Below, piece after piece: positions 46,792-58,511 of a stretch of 64,000 bases of DNA. The position numbers and the translations under genes are program-made. The stretch lies in contig WTPW01000029.1 of assembly GCA_009809945.1 (NCBI GenBank), forward strand, positions 1 through 64,000, given 5' to 3'. The DNA is from Gigaspora margarita. Taxonomy: Eukaryota > Glomeromycota > Glomeromycetes > Diversisporales > Gigasporaceae. Numbering within the stretch: the stretch's first letter is position 1; the number at the start of each line of letters is the position of its first letter. Under the pieces are notes generated by a model, which saw only the letters and a list, made by a program, of their open reading frames with translations, made no database searches and was not told the DNA's origin.

Positions 46792-46965
46792 GTGTTTGCA
46801 AGTGGCGCTTTTGCGGTTTTAAAAATTTTTGTAAATTTAAACAGTAGTTATTCAAGTTAATAAAAAGTATTTATTTAGTGTTTGCAAGTGGCGCTTTTGT
46901 ATTTTTAAAATTTTTGTAAATTTAAATAGTAGTTATTCAAGTTAATAAAAGTATAAAGTTTTGTG
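46792..46965. repeat. Direct repeat, two 87 bp units
   Basis: GTGTTTGCAAGTGGCGCTTT through TATTCAAGTTAATAAAA occurs at 46792-46878 and 46879-46965 with few changes. The frame ending at 46847 reads into the first unit and is not a gene. Confidence 0.85.
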
Positions 46966-47279
46966 TATAGAATATTTGAAGATGTATTAACGAATAGAAA
47001 TGAAAGTATTTATGATACTGTTTTGATGTTTGGCTTTTATTTATAGTAATCTCAAATATACTATAAGATAAATGGTGTACTAAAAAAGATGATATTAAGG
47101 CATATTGAGTGTATTACTATTTTATAGCATATCCAGAAATGCGAATATGATACACTATATATGTTTTAGTNCATTAGATTATAGTGCCTCATAACATGCT
47201 AAATGTAATTAAGTTGGCATCTTCACCAAACTAACTGTTGCACTTCCTCTCTTGATAGTCTTTGAAAGTCGTGGAAGGT

Positions 47280-49658
47280 TCACACATGTTTTTTAGTACA
47301 TTTGTAGCAATGCATAGTTATGCAGCATAATCATATATTCTTTTAATTATATTCGTATATAGTAACTGCAAACATGCTAAAATGTGTATTATTAAATAGC
47401 CCATTCAAACATACCTTTTAATTATGTTCATTTATAATGACTATGAATATGCTAAAATATAGCATATTCAAACATACTTTTAATTGTATTCATTTATCAT
47501 ACATATGAACATGCTGATTATGAAGCAACTCCGAACATGCTAAAATATGCATTATTATGTAGCATATTTAAACATGACTTTTAATTATGTATTTATAGTA
47601 TCTCTGAACATGCTAACATATGTATTATTATGTAGCATGTAGCATAATCAACATACCTTTTAATCAGCTCGTTAATAGAATCTTAGAAATGTTAAATTAT
47701 ATATTATGTAGCATAATCGAACATACCATTAATTATGTTCATTTGTAACATCGCTGAAATTGCTACATTATTTATTTCGTGTAGCATATTCAAATATACT
47801 TTCTTAATTATGTTCGTTTATAGCAACTACAAACATGCTTATATATATAGCATATTAAAATATACCTTTAATTATTTCATAATTAGCAGCTCCGAAACTA
47901 TATATTTTGTGTAGCATATTCAAACATAATTTAATTAAGTTCATCTGTAGCAACTACGAACATGCTTATATACGTAGCATATTCAAAAAAACCTTTGATT
48001 ATTTTCATAATTAGTAGCTCCGAAATGACTATATTATGTACCTTGTGCAGCATTTTCAAACATGCTTTTTAATTATGTTCGTCTATAGTAACTATGAACA
48101 TGCTTTTTAAATGTAGNATATGCGAACATACTTCTAATTATGTTCATTAGTAGCNACTCCGAAATTATATATTTTGTATAGCATATTCAAACATAACTTA
48201 ATTGAGTTCGTCTGTAGCAACTATGAATATGCTCATATAACTTATGTAGCATATTCAAACATGCCTTCGATTATTATATTTTGTGTAGCATATTCAAACA
48301 TAACTTAATTNNNNNNNNNNNNNNNNNNNNNNNNNNNNNNNNNNNNNNNNNNNNNNNNNNNNNNNNNNNNNNNNNNNNNNNNNNNNNNNNNNNNNNNNNN
48401 NNNNNNNNNNNNNNNNNNNNNNNNNNNNNNNNNNNNNNNNNNNNNNNNNNNNNNNNNNNNNNNNNNNNNNNNNNNNNNNNNNNNNNNNNNNNNNNNNNNN
48501 NNNNNNNNNNNNNNNNNNNNNNNNNNNNNNNNNNNNNNNNNNNNNNNNNNNNNNNNNNNNNNNNNNNNNNNNNNNNNNNNNNNNNNNNNNNNNNNNNNNN
48601 NNNNNNNNNNNNNNNNNNNNNNNNNNNNNNNNNNNNNNNNNNNNNNNNNNNNNNNNNNNNNNNNNNNNNNNNNNNNNNNNNNNNNNNNNNNNNNNNNNNN
48701 NNNNNNNNNNNNNNNNNNNNNNNNNNNNNNNNNNNNNNNNNNNNNNNNNNNNNNNNNNNNNNNNNNNNNNNNNNNNNNNNNNNNNNNNNNNNNNNNNNNN
48801 NNNNNNNNNNNNNNNNNNNNNNNNNNNNNNNNNNNNNNNNNNNNNNNNNNNNNNNNNNNNNNNNNNNNNNNNNNNNNNNNNNNNNNNNNNNNNNNNNNNN
48901 NNNNNNNNNNNNNNNNNNNNNNNNNNNNNNNNNNNNNNNNNNNNNNNNNNNNNNNNNNNNNNNNNNNNNNNNNNNNNNNNNNNNNNNNNNNNNNNNNNNN
49001 NNNNNNNNNNNNNNNNNNNNNNNNNNNNNNNNNNNNNNNNNNNNNNNNNNNNNNNNNNNNNNNNNNNNNNNNNNNNNNNNNNNNNNNNNNNNNNNNNNNN
49101 NNNNNNNNNNNNNNNNNNNNNNNNNNNNNNNNNNNNNNNNNNNNNNNNNNNNNNNNNNNNNNNNNNNNNNNNNNNNNNNNNNNNNNNNNNNNNNNNNNNN
49201 NNNNNNNNNNNNNNNNNNNNNNNNTTTTGTAGCAACCACGAACATGCTTATATACGTAGCATATTCAGATTTTTTTTTGATTATTTTCATAGTTAGTAGC
49301 TCCAAAATAGCTATATTATTTTTTTTGTGTAGCATATTAAAACCTGCTTTTAATTATGTTCGTCTATTTTTTTTTCGAACATGCTTTTTAAATATAGCAT
49401 ATTCGAATATACCTTTTTTTTTTTTTCATTAGTAGCGACTCCGAATTATGTATTTTGTATAGCATTTTTTTTTATACCTTTTATTTATGTTCGTCTATAG
49501 TAACTATGAACATGTTTTTTTTGTAGCACAATTGGGAATACCTTTTTTATATTCATTAGCAGCTTTTTTTTAATTGCTAAATTATGTATTAGCATATACA
49601 ACCATACCTTGTTTTTTTTTTTATTTGTAGTAACTACGAACATGCTTTTATATGTAGT
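47280..49658. repeat. Satellite around the assembly gap
   Basis: Units of roughly 90-110 bp contain GTAGCATATTCAAACATACC, TTTAATTATGTTCGT and TAGTAACTACGAACATGCT. They run up to and beyond the N gap. After the gap, matching units are overwritten by T8 runs at the grid positions, which makes the substitution visible. Confidence 0.85.
48311..49224. other. Assembly gap, 914 N
   Basis: Unknown bases inside the satellite array. Apparent open frames crossing it (48274-49432) are artefacts of the Ns. True size and content cannot be judged. Confidence 0.98.
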
Positions 49659-49659
49659 A

Positions 49660-49833
49660 CATTTTTTTTTATCTAAATGCATGGCGAAGGGCTGATAAAA
49701 AAAACCTTGCTTTTTTTTAAATATGCATTTAGGGAGGTAAAAATCTATAAGTAACATATTTTTTTTTACCAAGTTAAGCCATCATTTAGAGAGTTATGCA
49801 TTTAGAGATTTTTTTTTTAGGGAGGTCTGACTG
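49660..49833. mobile_element. pogo-like MITE, overwritten by the T8 comb
   Basis: The right end reads GAGGTCTGACTG followed by TA. The left end reads TA, then CA, then eight T at grid slot 49662, then TATCTAAATGCA. It should read CAGTCAGACCT as the TIR demands. Its family member at 18917-19257 has the same terminal and GCATTTAGAGAGGT motifs. TA lies at 49658-49659 and 49834-49835. Confidence 0.78.
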
Positions 49834-49835
49834 TA

Positions 49836-50345
49836 ATAGGCATTTTGAAATTCTCTATTTTTTTTTTTTTATTTGGATTCTACATATTTGTAGAATTCAA
49901 ATAAAATTTTTTTTATCAAATTTGATCAAGTGGTAGTAGAGATATCCTTGATCAATTTTTTTTAGAATTTCAAAATGCCTATCACATGACAGATATGTTT
50001 AAATTTTTTTTTAACCTTTGATCAAGTAGTAGTAGAGATATCCTTGATCAAAGTTTTTTTTAATTTCAAAACGCCTATCACATGACAGATATGCTTAAAT
50101 GTTTTTTTTTCTTTTGATCAAGGATATCTCTGCAACTACTTGATCAAATTTTTTTTTTTTTTTTTTATTTGAATTCTACAGTTCTGTATAATTCAAATAA
50201 TTTTTTTTTCATCAAATTTGATCAAGTGATTCTTGATCAAAGTTTTCTCTTTTTTTTAAACATATCTGTTATATAATAGGCATTTTGAAATTCTCTAAAA
50301 CTTTGATCAAGGTTATCTTTGCAACCACTTGATCAAATTTGATGA
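49836..50345. repeat. Palindromic satellite, first block
   Basis: Units hold TTTGATCAAGGATATCTCTG, ACTTGATCAAATTTGAT, and a palindromic core GAATTCTACAGATCTGTAGA. Alternate halves are inverted relative to each other. T8 slots mask parts. Confidence 0.85.
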
Positions 50346-52544
50346 ATTTACCAGGCACGGAGTGATATGTAATATTACAAAGTATATGATTACTGAGACA
50401 TTTTTAATGGCGTACATCTGCAAAATCTCATGATTAATTGGAAAATGCACTAACTGCAGTAAAATTGTGAATTTCTGTACTTAAACATCAGGCATGCATC
50501 ACATAGTACTATATTTGTTAAATTATATTTTAGAATTTTTTTCAATTGCTACCCATTTATGGTATGGTTCCTTCTTTTAGTGAAACAATAATAAAAAATA
50601 AGTTATTATTATAGTGTTCTTTAATCGCCATTTGTACCTATCTACGGTATGGCTCCTTCCTGTTAGTGAAATAATAATAAAAAAAAAGTGAAATCTGCTA
50701 TGTAGATCGTATTATTCAGTTTTTTAATAAGTAGTAGCGCAATGCAGTTGCGTGAAACCAGGAACAGGGAGTTAGTACATTATGATGTAAATATTATATA
50801 TCTAACTTCTGAATTACCTTGCTCATTACAAAATTACTTTAACGTCTTGTAGAGAAGAAGATAAAAATTCTAAATTTTTATACAACCTCTGCAAATATGT
50901 TTTTTGTAGGATTGATCAAGTGATATGAGGTCACGAATCATTTGGATCTGAGTCAGGATATCACTTAATTTGATCTGATTAATTATGTGCTCGATTTAAA
51001 AGTCAGTTTATGAAACAATATATGGAGGGCGTTAATAAGATAATAATTTAAGGTTATGTAATGCGAGAACAATAATAATATATTTAAGGGGAAAATGATG
51101 ATGGGATACCTGATATCTGCAAAAAAAGAACAAATCAAGTACTTATGCAACAATCGTAAATGTCAAAATAGTTACACAAATTTTTTTTATTTTATATAAT
51201 TAGCAAACAATAATTGCAGTATTAATAGTTTTTTTTTATAATAAGCCCCGTATTAGTACATTTAACAAATTAGGTAACAAAATTGACAATCAGTGCTGAT
51301 ATAAAATAGAAAAAGTGACTCAATACATAAATTGATAATCCAAACAGAATCCTGAGTAAAACAAGTAAAAACATTCTATTAACTAATATATACAAATGTC
51401 TTATTAATTAAATAAACTTAAAGTCCAAGAACAGGTGCAAGAACATTTGCTTCACAATAGATAAAAAAAGAGATTATAGCAGATCAGTATAGTATAGGTG
51501 AGCAAATCCGTATAGTATAGGCCAAATTTAAGATCTATACTATACAGATCAGCTATAATTCCTAACCCTAACCCTAATTATATTACACTGGATCAGTTTA
51601 GTACAGTAGTATAAATTTAAAAATTTGGCCTATATTATATAGAACTGCTCACCTATACTATACTAATTCAAGCAAAAATTCAAAATAACACCCTACATAT
51701 AAATTTGTGGTTATACAGTAATAGTTAAAAATCCTAACAATCAAAACAAAATATTTTAACCCATCACACTAAAATAGAATTATTTGTAACTATTCAAAAG
51801 CAAATAAATTTATTATTATTAGCTTTATAAATATATAACTATCTATTCCTCCAACTACACATTAACAATACCTGATAAACTCTGCTATAATTTCTATGCC
51901 TCTAATTAAAGCCTTAATCATAAGATTTACAATCTATAACAATAATAGTTGGATATTTTTTGATACTAAAATTAATTGATTTATCTGATTTTAGTCACTA
52001 CTTTATTAAAAACTGCTCTCCTCAATTTAATTTTTATTTTATTAAGTAACTATTATAATCATCACCTAAAGTCTAATGCTATTAAAAAAATACTATCACC
52101 CTATCAAAATTGTTATGCATGGTGTACAGGTCTTGTATTAGTTTTGTTATATTATCAGATCTGAAAACTTGTCAAACTATTGAATTTATATAAGATAAAT
52201 AAATTTGCAAATTAATTTTTTATCAAATTTGACAGGTTATCTCTTTTGACAGCATCCTTTTAAGATGGTCAACTTTATATATAAAATAATACACAAGCCC
52301 ATTTATAATATCTAATTAAATTATAATACTAGAACTTATAGTTTTATTCTAGACTGTTATATATATAGATTATAATTATACTATTATATATATATATAGA
52401 TTATATTTTTTTTTTTAAGCACCTAATAATTTAACTTAATTTAATTTTATTTAATAACTTTACTTAGTTTAATTCCTTTTAAAGCTATTTAATAAATACA
52501 TTCTTTTTTTTTTGTCTAAAATCAAAAATTATAGTATGTACATC
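50346..52544. other. No gene; AT-rich, mostly comb-free
   Basis: Two copies of TATGG(T/C)TCCTTC then TAGTGAAA(C/T)AATAATAAAA lie near 50560 and 50647. The T8 comb is present only at 51181, 51230, 52406 and 52504. One small TIR element (51486-51664) lies here. The frame at 51976-52164 has no family features. Confidence 0.5.
51486..51664. repeat. TIR hairpin with telomere-like core
   Basis: A 44 bp inverted repeat begins AGTATAGTATAGGTGAGCA on each side and includes TATAGGCCAAATTT. Its centre contains CCTAACCCTAACCCTAA at 51561-51577. The arms are nearly identical, so it is fairly young. Confidence 0.87.
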
Positions 52545-54250
52545 CGTTCCTGTTTTTTTTTGACTATGTCGTGCAGCTACTTATTTTTTATTTGAATTCA
52601 TTTTTTTTTAGAATCCAAATAAAAAAATTTTATTAAATTTGATCAAGTGGTTTTTTTTATATCTTTAATCAAAGTTTTAAAGAACTTCAAAATACCTATA
52701 ACATGACAGATAAATTTAAAGTTTGACAAAAATTGATCAAGGATATCTCTGCAGCTACTTGGCAAATTTGATAAAATATTTTTTATTTGAATTATACAAA
52801 TCTGTAGAATTCAAATAAAAAAATTCATCAAATTTGATCAAGTGGTTGTAGAAATATCCTTGATCAAATTTTGTCAAAAATTTAAATATATATGTTTTTT
52901 TTTAGGCATTTTGAAATTCTCAAAAACTTTGATTAAGAATATCTTTTTTTTTATTTGATCAAATTTGATTAAATTTTCTTTATTTGGATTCTATTTTTTT
53001 TTAGGATTAAAATAAAAAAATATTATCAAATTTGATCAAGTGTTTTTTTTGTTATCCTTGATCAAAGTTTTAGAGAATTTCAAAATATCTATTTTTTTTC
53101 AGATATATTTAAATTTTTAACAAAATTTGATTAAGGATATTTTTTTTTCTATCTAATTAAATTTGAAAATTTTTTTATTTAAATTCTACTTTTTTTTATA
53201 ATTCAAATAAAAAAATTCATCAAATTTGATCAAGTAGTTTTTTTTTTATCCTTGATCAAAGTTTTGTAAAAATTTAAATATATTTGTTTTTTTTTAGGTA
53301 TTTTGAAATTTTCTAAAACTTAGACCAAGAATATCTTTTTTTTTTCTTGATCAAATTTGATGAAAATTTTTTATTTGGATTCTATTTTTTTTTAGGATTC
53401 AAATAAAAAAAATTTCATCAAATTTGATCAAGTATTTTTTTTAATATCCTTGATCAAAGTTTTAGAGAATTTCAAAATGCTTATTTTTTTTCAGATATAG
53501 TTAAATTTTGACAAACATTGATCAAGGATATCTTTTTTTTCACTTGATCAAAATTTGATAGTATTTTTTTTTATTTGAATTCTACAGATCTGAAGAATTT
53601 AAATAAAAAAATTTTATCAAATTTGATCAAGTAGTTGAGAGCTATCCTTGATCTCATTTTTGTCACAAATTTAAACATATTTTTTTTGTAATAGGCGTTT
53701 TGAAATTCTCTAAAACTTTGATCAAGGATTTTTTTTCAACTACTTGATCAAATTTGATAAAATTTTTTTATTTGAATTTTTTTTTTATATAGAATTCAAA
53801 TAAAAAAATTTTATCAAATTTGATCATTTTTTTTCAAAGATATCCTTGATCAAAGTTTTAGAGAATTTCAAAACATTTTTTTTATGACAGATATGTTTAA
53901 ATTTTTAACAAAACTTTGATCAAGTTTTTTTTTGCAACTATTTGATCAAATTTGATAAAATTTTTTTTATTTGTTTTTTTTTGTTTTGTATAATTTAAAT
54001 AAAAAATATTTTATCAAATTTGTTTTTTTTCTGCAAAAATATTCTTGATCAAAGTTTTGTCAAAAATTTGATTTTTTTTCTATTTTATTTAATAGATGTT
54101 TATTGTCTATTTGATCAAACTTTTTTTTAATTTTTATTTGAATTCTACAGATCTATGGAATTCAAATAATTTTTTTTTTATCAAATTTGATTAAGTGGTT
54201 GCTGAAATATCCTTAATCAAAGTTTCAAAAAAACTTAAAACTATAAAGCA
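52545..54250. repeat. Palindromic satellite, second block, about 196 bp unit
   Basis: About nine palindromic cores of the GAATTCTACAGATCTGTAGA type occur with a spacing of about 195-196 bp (for example 52981 and 53372, two units apart). Arms are GATCAAGTGGTTGTAGA and GATATCCTTGATCAAAGTTT. Since 196 is four times 49, the T8 slots hit nearly the same four places in every unit. Confidence 0.87.
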
Positions 54251-55589
54251 GCTTTTACTTTAAAAACTTTTTTTTTATTTATATAATAAAAACTCTAGAT
54301 TTTACCTAATGAAACATTTTTTTTTGCAACTATGTTTATCAAACTCAGATTTATATATTCATCTCTTTTTTTTCATGATACAAATAATAAACACAAGTTT
54401 TACTTATTTGCAACTTTTTTTTTACTCTGTTGTATTATATTTATTAGAATATTCAAACATGCTTTTTTTTTATATTCATTAATAATATCACCATACAGGA
54501 TGAAGTCAATAGTTTTTTTTCAAATTGTTTTTAATAACTTTTTTTAAAAATTTGAATTGAAATATCTTAGCAATTATCAAATCAAATTTAATAAAATTTT
54601 TTTTATTTTAATTTTATAACTATATAAATTTAGAATAAAAAAGTTTTATTAGATTTGAGTTGATAATTGTTAAGATATTTTGATCTAAAGTTTAAAAAAC
54701 TTTTATTATTTTTTTTTTGCCTGTTTTCTATTGACCTTCCCCTATATGTGCAATAATTTTTTTTTTTGTATAGCATATTCAAACATGCTTTTTAATTATA
54801 TTATTATTTTTTTTTTCATACATGCTATATATATAACAATATATAAAATTTTTTTAAATTTTTTTTAAAACCTCACCTAGCTATTAAAACAAAAAAATTT
54901 TTATAAAAATTTTCAAAATTTGACCTGCTCAGGTTATAAGAACCAATTAATTAACTCTATATAACTAAAAATCAATAATACAGAAATAGAAATTGGATCT
55001 CTAGAATCAGAATCTAATTCTATATATAGAATGGTATAATAGCAATCAAGATCAGCAATAAAATCAGGTATTGCACTTTAAAAGTTAGTTAACAATTTCA
55101 CATGATACAAAATACCAGAATATGCATTTATACTCTTGCTTCACCATATGCATATATTCAATGAGATGCAAAATTTTGCATACGAACATCATTTAATTTG
55201 TCATATAACCATACACTATATTAAATTTTTTGTTGGCATAATTTTTTTAAAAAAATAAAATAGTGAACAGTTTTTTGTGATATTGTTTTATATTAAATAT
55301 TATTGGCTTTTAAGATTTAAGCATCCTGCATTATAGTATCTTGGATGCAGTTTATATTTTTAGATTATAAAACTTAAATCCAGAAATAATTATCATTACT
55401 ATAAACTATAAAAGTACTATCACTATTTTTAAACATCTTCAAAGGCACTAATTTTTTACCACTGATTTTTTGGTACATGTCGAAAACAAATTGTAGTTTA
55501 AAGTATAACTAAAGGTAATAAATATAACGTTTGAAGGTAACAAAAGTAATATTAAAAGTATTAATTAAAAGTACTATTTCACATGCTTA
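54251..55589. other. No gene seen
   Basis: The left half carries T8 slots and decayed pieces of the neighbouring satellites. The right half (after 54815) is comb-free and AT-rich with no coding signal. Confidence 0.5.
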
Positions 55590-55740
55590 GGGCAGTGTCA
55601 TTAATCACCTGATTATTTTTTATTAGAGACCTACTCCCCTCCCCCTCTATAATATAGATTTGGTCAGAATCCTATATATAATTTCAGCATTTTTTACCCC
55701 CCTTTCCTTCTAAAAAATCACCTGATTTATATCACTCCCT
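55590..55740. mobile_element. PIF/Harbinger-like MITE, 151 bp family, copy 3
   Basis: The left end GGGCAGTGTCATTAATCACC and matching inverted right end are flanked by TTA (55587-55589, 55741-55743). No T8 slot falls inside it although the grid predicts three. Confidence 0.82.
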
Positions 55741-55869
55741 TTACTTTAACTAAATTATAGTTTGATCAAATAATAGTACCTGTAAATATACTATTTTTTT
55801 ACAATATATTATAGCACTCACAAACGTGCCAATTTTTTTTTTTAAATAGTAGTTTAATCTTACATTATA

Positions 55870-56076
55870 ACAACCAAGGCTAAATTTTTTTTTTTGAGAA
55901 ATAAATCTCCTATCAACTTATTATCAGAGGAACTTTTTTTTCTAGAACCTACCATTCAAGAAGAACTTACCATTCTAAAAGATTTTTTTTCTCAAGAACC
56001 TACCACTCAAGAACCTACAACTCAAGAAGAATTTTTTTTACAAAAACTTCAACTTGTATATGATGAGGTTTAATAT

Positions 56077-56120
<44 letters not shown>

Positions 56121-56180
56121 TATTATTATTTTTTTTTTTATTATTATTAAATAAGTTTCTTAAATATTTTAGCCAAAATT
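55870..56180 (+). other. Low-complexity EPTTQEE-like stretch and (ATT)n microsatellite
   Basis: From about 55930 to 56070 the + strand encodes repeated SQEPTTQEPTTQEE-like peptides interrupted by T8 slots. It could be a low-complexity exon linked to the downstream RTC4-like gene. An (ATT)n run follows at about 56080-56155. Ns at several places and T8 slots prevent a firm call. Confidence 0.35.
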
Positions 56181-57215
56181 TTTTTTAAAAAAAATNNAAA
56201 GTTTTTGGAATAATGAATCTAAAAGAATTTTTTTTGTAAGATNGAATATTTCNTTTAAGCATTCAAGTTNTTATTTTTTTTTTTCTAANCAAAAATTTTA
56301 TAACNTAAAAGATTGATGAANTTAATTTTTTTTGTTTTCAAATACAAAAGCAAACAATCCCAAGAAATAAAAAGTTTTTTTTTAATGAAATGTGGAAAGA
56401 AAATTTAAGTGCATCGCAGCTAGTTTTTTTTAATAAGATTTGGGATGAAACTAAAGCAGAGGAGAATGTAAATTTTTTTTATTGGAATGATATAAAATAA
56501 GATTATAATGAAGCAAAGGATTTTTTTTTTTTTATCAAAAATTTTCATAATGAATAGTTTGGTGATAGAGTTTTTTTTGTTGCAAAAAAGCTAAACTGTA
56601 AACTTGATAATGTTATTCTTTTTTTTTCACAGCTCTTACTTTTATTAAGCTATTTTTTAAACATCAATTTTTTTTTTGTATCAGTTCTTAAATATTACCT
56701 ATATGTATATGAAAGATTCTCTGAACTTTATGAGATTATTGGTGAAAACATTTTATTGCTTCCCTTACCAACATTAGTCTTTACTGCACACAGTATGTTT
56801 GAATTTTTTTGGATTTTTTTTTTGTTAATAATGTTTACATTTAATATTCAACATATTACAGATATTTTTTTTATAGTTCTATCGCTAATCAGTTGGTTCA
56901 GGACTGTGAAAGATTTTTTTTTTATTTATTTGTAGATGTTTTTTTTCTGGCTTTGACAATTTATTTATATAGATATGAACTTTGTATAAAAAAAAATAGA
57001 TTAGAAGTGCTTTTTTAAAGAATTTATTAGTTTTACATTTCTGTTTACAATGTAATCACATTTTTTTTATTATAAATAAAGTTTTTACAATATTATTGAA
57101 ATGGTTGCTTTTTTTTTGAATTAAATAATATTCAATTAGAGTTTATAAATAATTTTAATTTTTTTTTACTGCCACCTNTCTATAAAATAATTCTAAATTA
57201 TTANAATTTTTTTTT
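56181..57215 (+). other. Possible upstream exons of the RTC4-like gene, unrecognised
   Basis: Short coding-looking strings such as MWKENLSASQLV near 56390 and VAKKLNCKLDNVI near 56580 occur between T8 slots. I do not recognise a family. The many slots and several Ns make exon limits unreadable. There is no other feature here. Confidence 0.3.
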
Positions 57216-57217
57216 AG

Positions 57218-58079
57218 ATTCCATTAATATGAAGAAGCAATGCCTCTTTTGCAATGTTTTTTTTTCCAATACACTTCCACCTCATATGAGACATCTATCA
57301 TCATCTTTTTTTTTAGTAGATCAATTTGAAATTTGTCACCTTCATAATGCAGAATTTTTTTTTGTACCAGATGGTCTTAGTAAAAATTATCCAGAGAATA
57401 TTGTTTTTTTTTAGCTACCAGATCGTATCAACAACCTATCTTTAGAATTGTTTTTTTTTTTAACTAGAAAAACAAAAGTATGTACAGAAATATGCCAGTA
57501 ATTTTTTTTAATGAATTGGGTAATAGAGCAAGAAAACTGACTATAGTTATTTTTTTTTTTGAAATATTCCAGGTGCATTTAAAAATTTTTTTTTTTGATT
57601 TTTTTTTTGTAAGTGGAAATAGAATTTAAGTTGATTTGGAATTATGAATTTTTTTTGCTTAAGTTAGGGTGAGGATCAAATTTTAGGTGTAGTAACTTTT
57701 TTTTTATCTAATTGGATTCCAAATCAATTTTAAATTCCATTCTCACTTTTTTTTTTCTTATTAAATTTCTATTTAAAATCTTATAATTATTTTTTTTTTT
57801 TTTCAGATTATTACAGCTCTAAAGGGGCATAAGTTATTCTTAAATTTTTTTTTTTACTATTTATTGAGTCAAGCAAGTTAACATTAGATATGATTTTTTT
57901 TAAAAACCTCTGGAATATCTTGCCAAAGTGCTTGTTCCTGAACTGCTATCAGATTGATAGCTCAGGATCAGAATATTACACTAGAAGAGGCAGCAAAAGT
58001 AATGGGAGATAGTATAGAATTTGGAATGTATGTACATGATGTGGAGGAAAATAATTTAATAGTTCTGGAAGATTTATAA
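57218..58079 (+). pseudogene. RTC4-like domain gene, apparently broken
   Basis: The first exon-like piece reads MKKQCLFCNV, then FEICHLHNAE, then VPDGLSKNYPENI, then LPDRINNLSLEL. This is the C-x2-C, F-C-x-x-H-x-AE, P-x-GL...YP and LPDR order of the RTC4-like domain, named for a yeast protein tied to telomere-capping defects. ELGNRARKLTIV and EIFQVHLK follow. A GTAAGT donor at 57609 and a TTTCAG acceptor at 57804-57806 frame a likely intron. The next exon reads ITALKGHKL, then LVPE, then RLIAQDQNITLEEAAKVMGD, with a stop at 58077-58079. A one-base loss after LVPE shifts the frame, and stops occur at 57412 and 57499, the first right beside a T8 slot. The domain is real by motif order; its broken state may be partly artefact. 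The true start is probably upstream of 57218. Confidence 0.7.
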
Positions 58080-58274
58080 AACTATTTGTCAAGATTCATT
58101 TACAATACTGTAATATTGTATTACAGCTAATATAAGCTTTGCTTATAATTTTTACTTTTAGCTTTTGAAAAAGCATTCGTTAATAAACCTTTTTTTGCTT
58201 ATAGTACTTTTAAAAGAAAGCTAATAGATGTTCATAATTTTTTTTAGGATTTTAAAAAAGTTATTTTGGTACTG

Positions 58275-58511
58275 TATAGGCACATAATAACGCGCATCTA
58301 TGAGATATTGCACATTATTTCAGAACTCAAATAGTGATAATTCGAATCACTATTTGAATTTTGAAGAAAATGTTATTATTACTAAAAACTGTCTAAGACT
58401 ATGTAGGTGGAGTGCACTATTTTAGGACGCACATGAGTTTTATTCTGAGTGATTTTCAAAAAAATAGAATTTTCAAAATAACGCATGTGTGCACGTTATT
58501 ACATGCCTATA
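58275..58511. mobile_element. TIR element, about 237 bp
   Basis: TATAGGCACATAATAACGCG at the left matches the reversed right end TATAGGCATGTAATAACGTG at 16 of 20 positions. ACGCATGTGTGCACGTTATT lies in the right arm. An inner hairpin (CAAATAGTGATAATTCGAAT, then its reverse) is at about 58328-58360. TA is the likely duplication but is not certain. The element is comb-free. Confidence 0.68.

Noticed and set aside
48274-49432. Open frames of more than 300 codons on both strands
   Set aside because: They consist almost wholly of unknown residues from the N gap.
58238-58245. An eight-T run as a comb slot
   Set aside because: It is one base off the grid (expected 58237), so it is treated as native.
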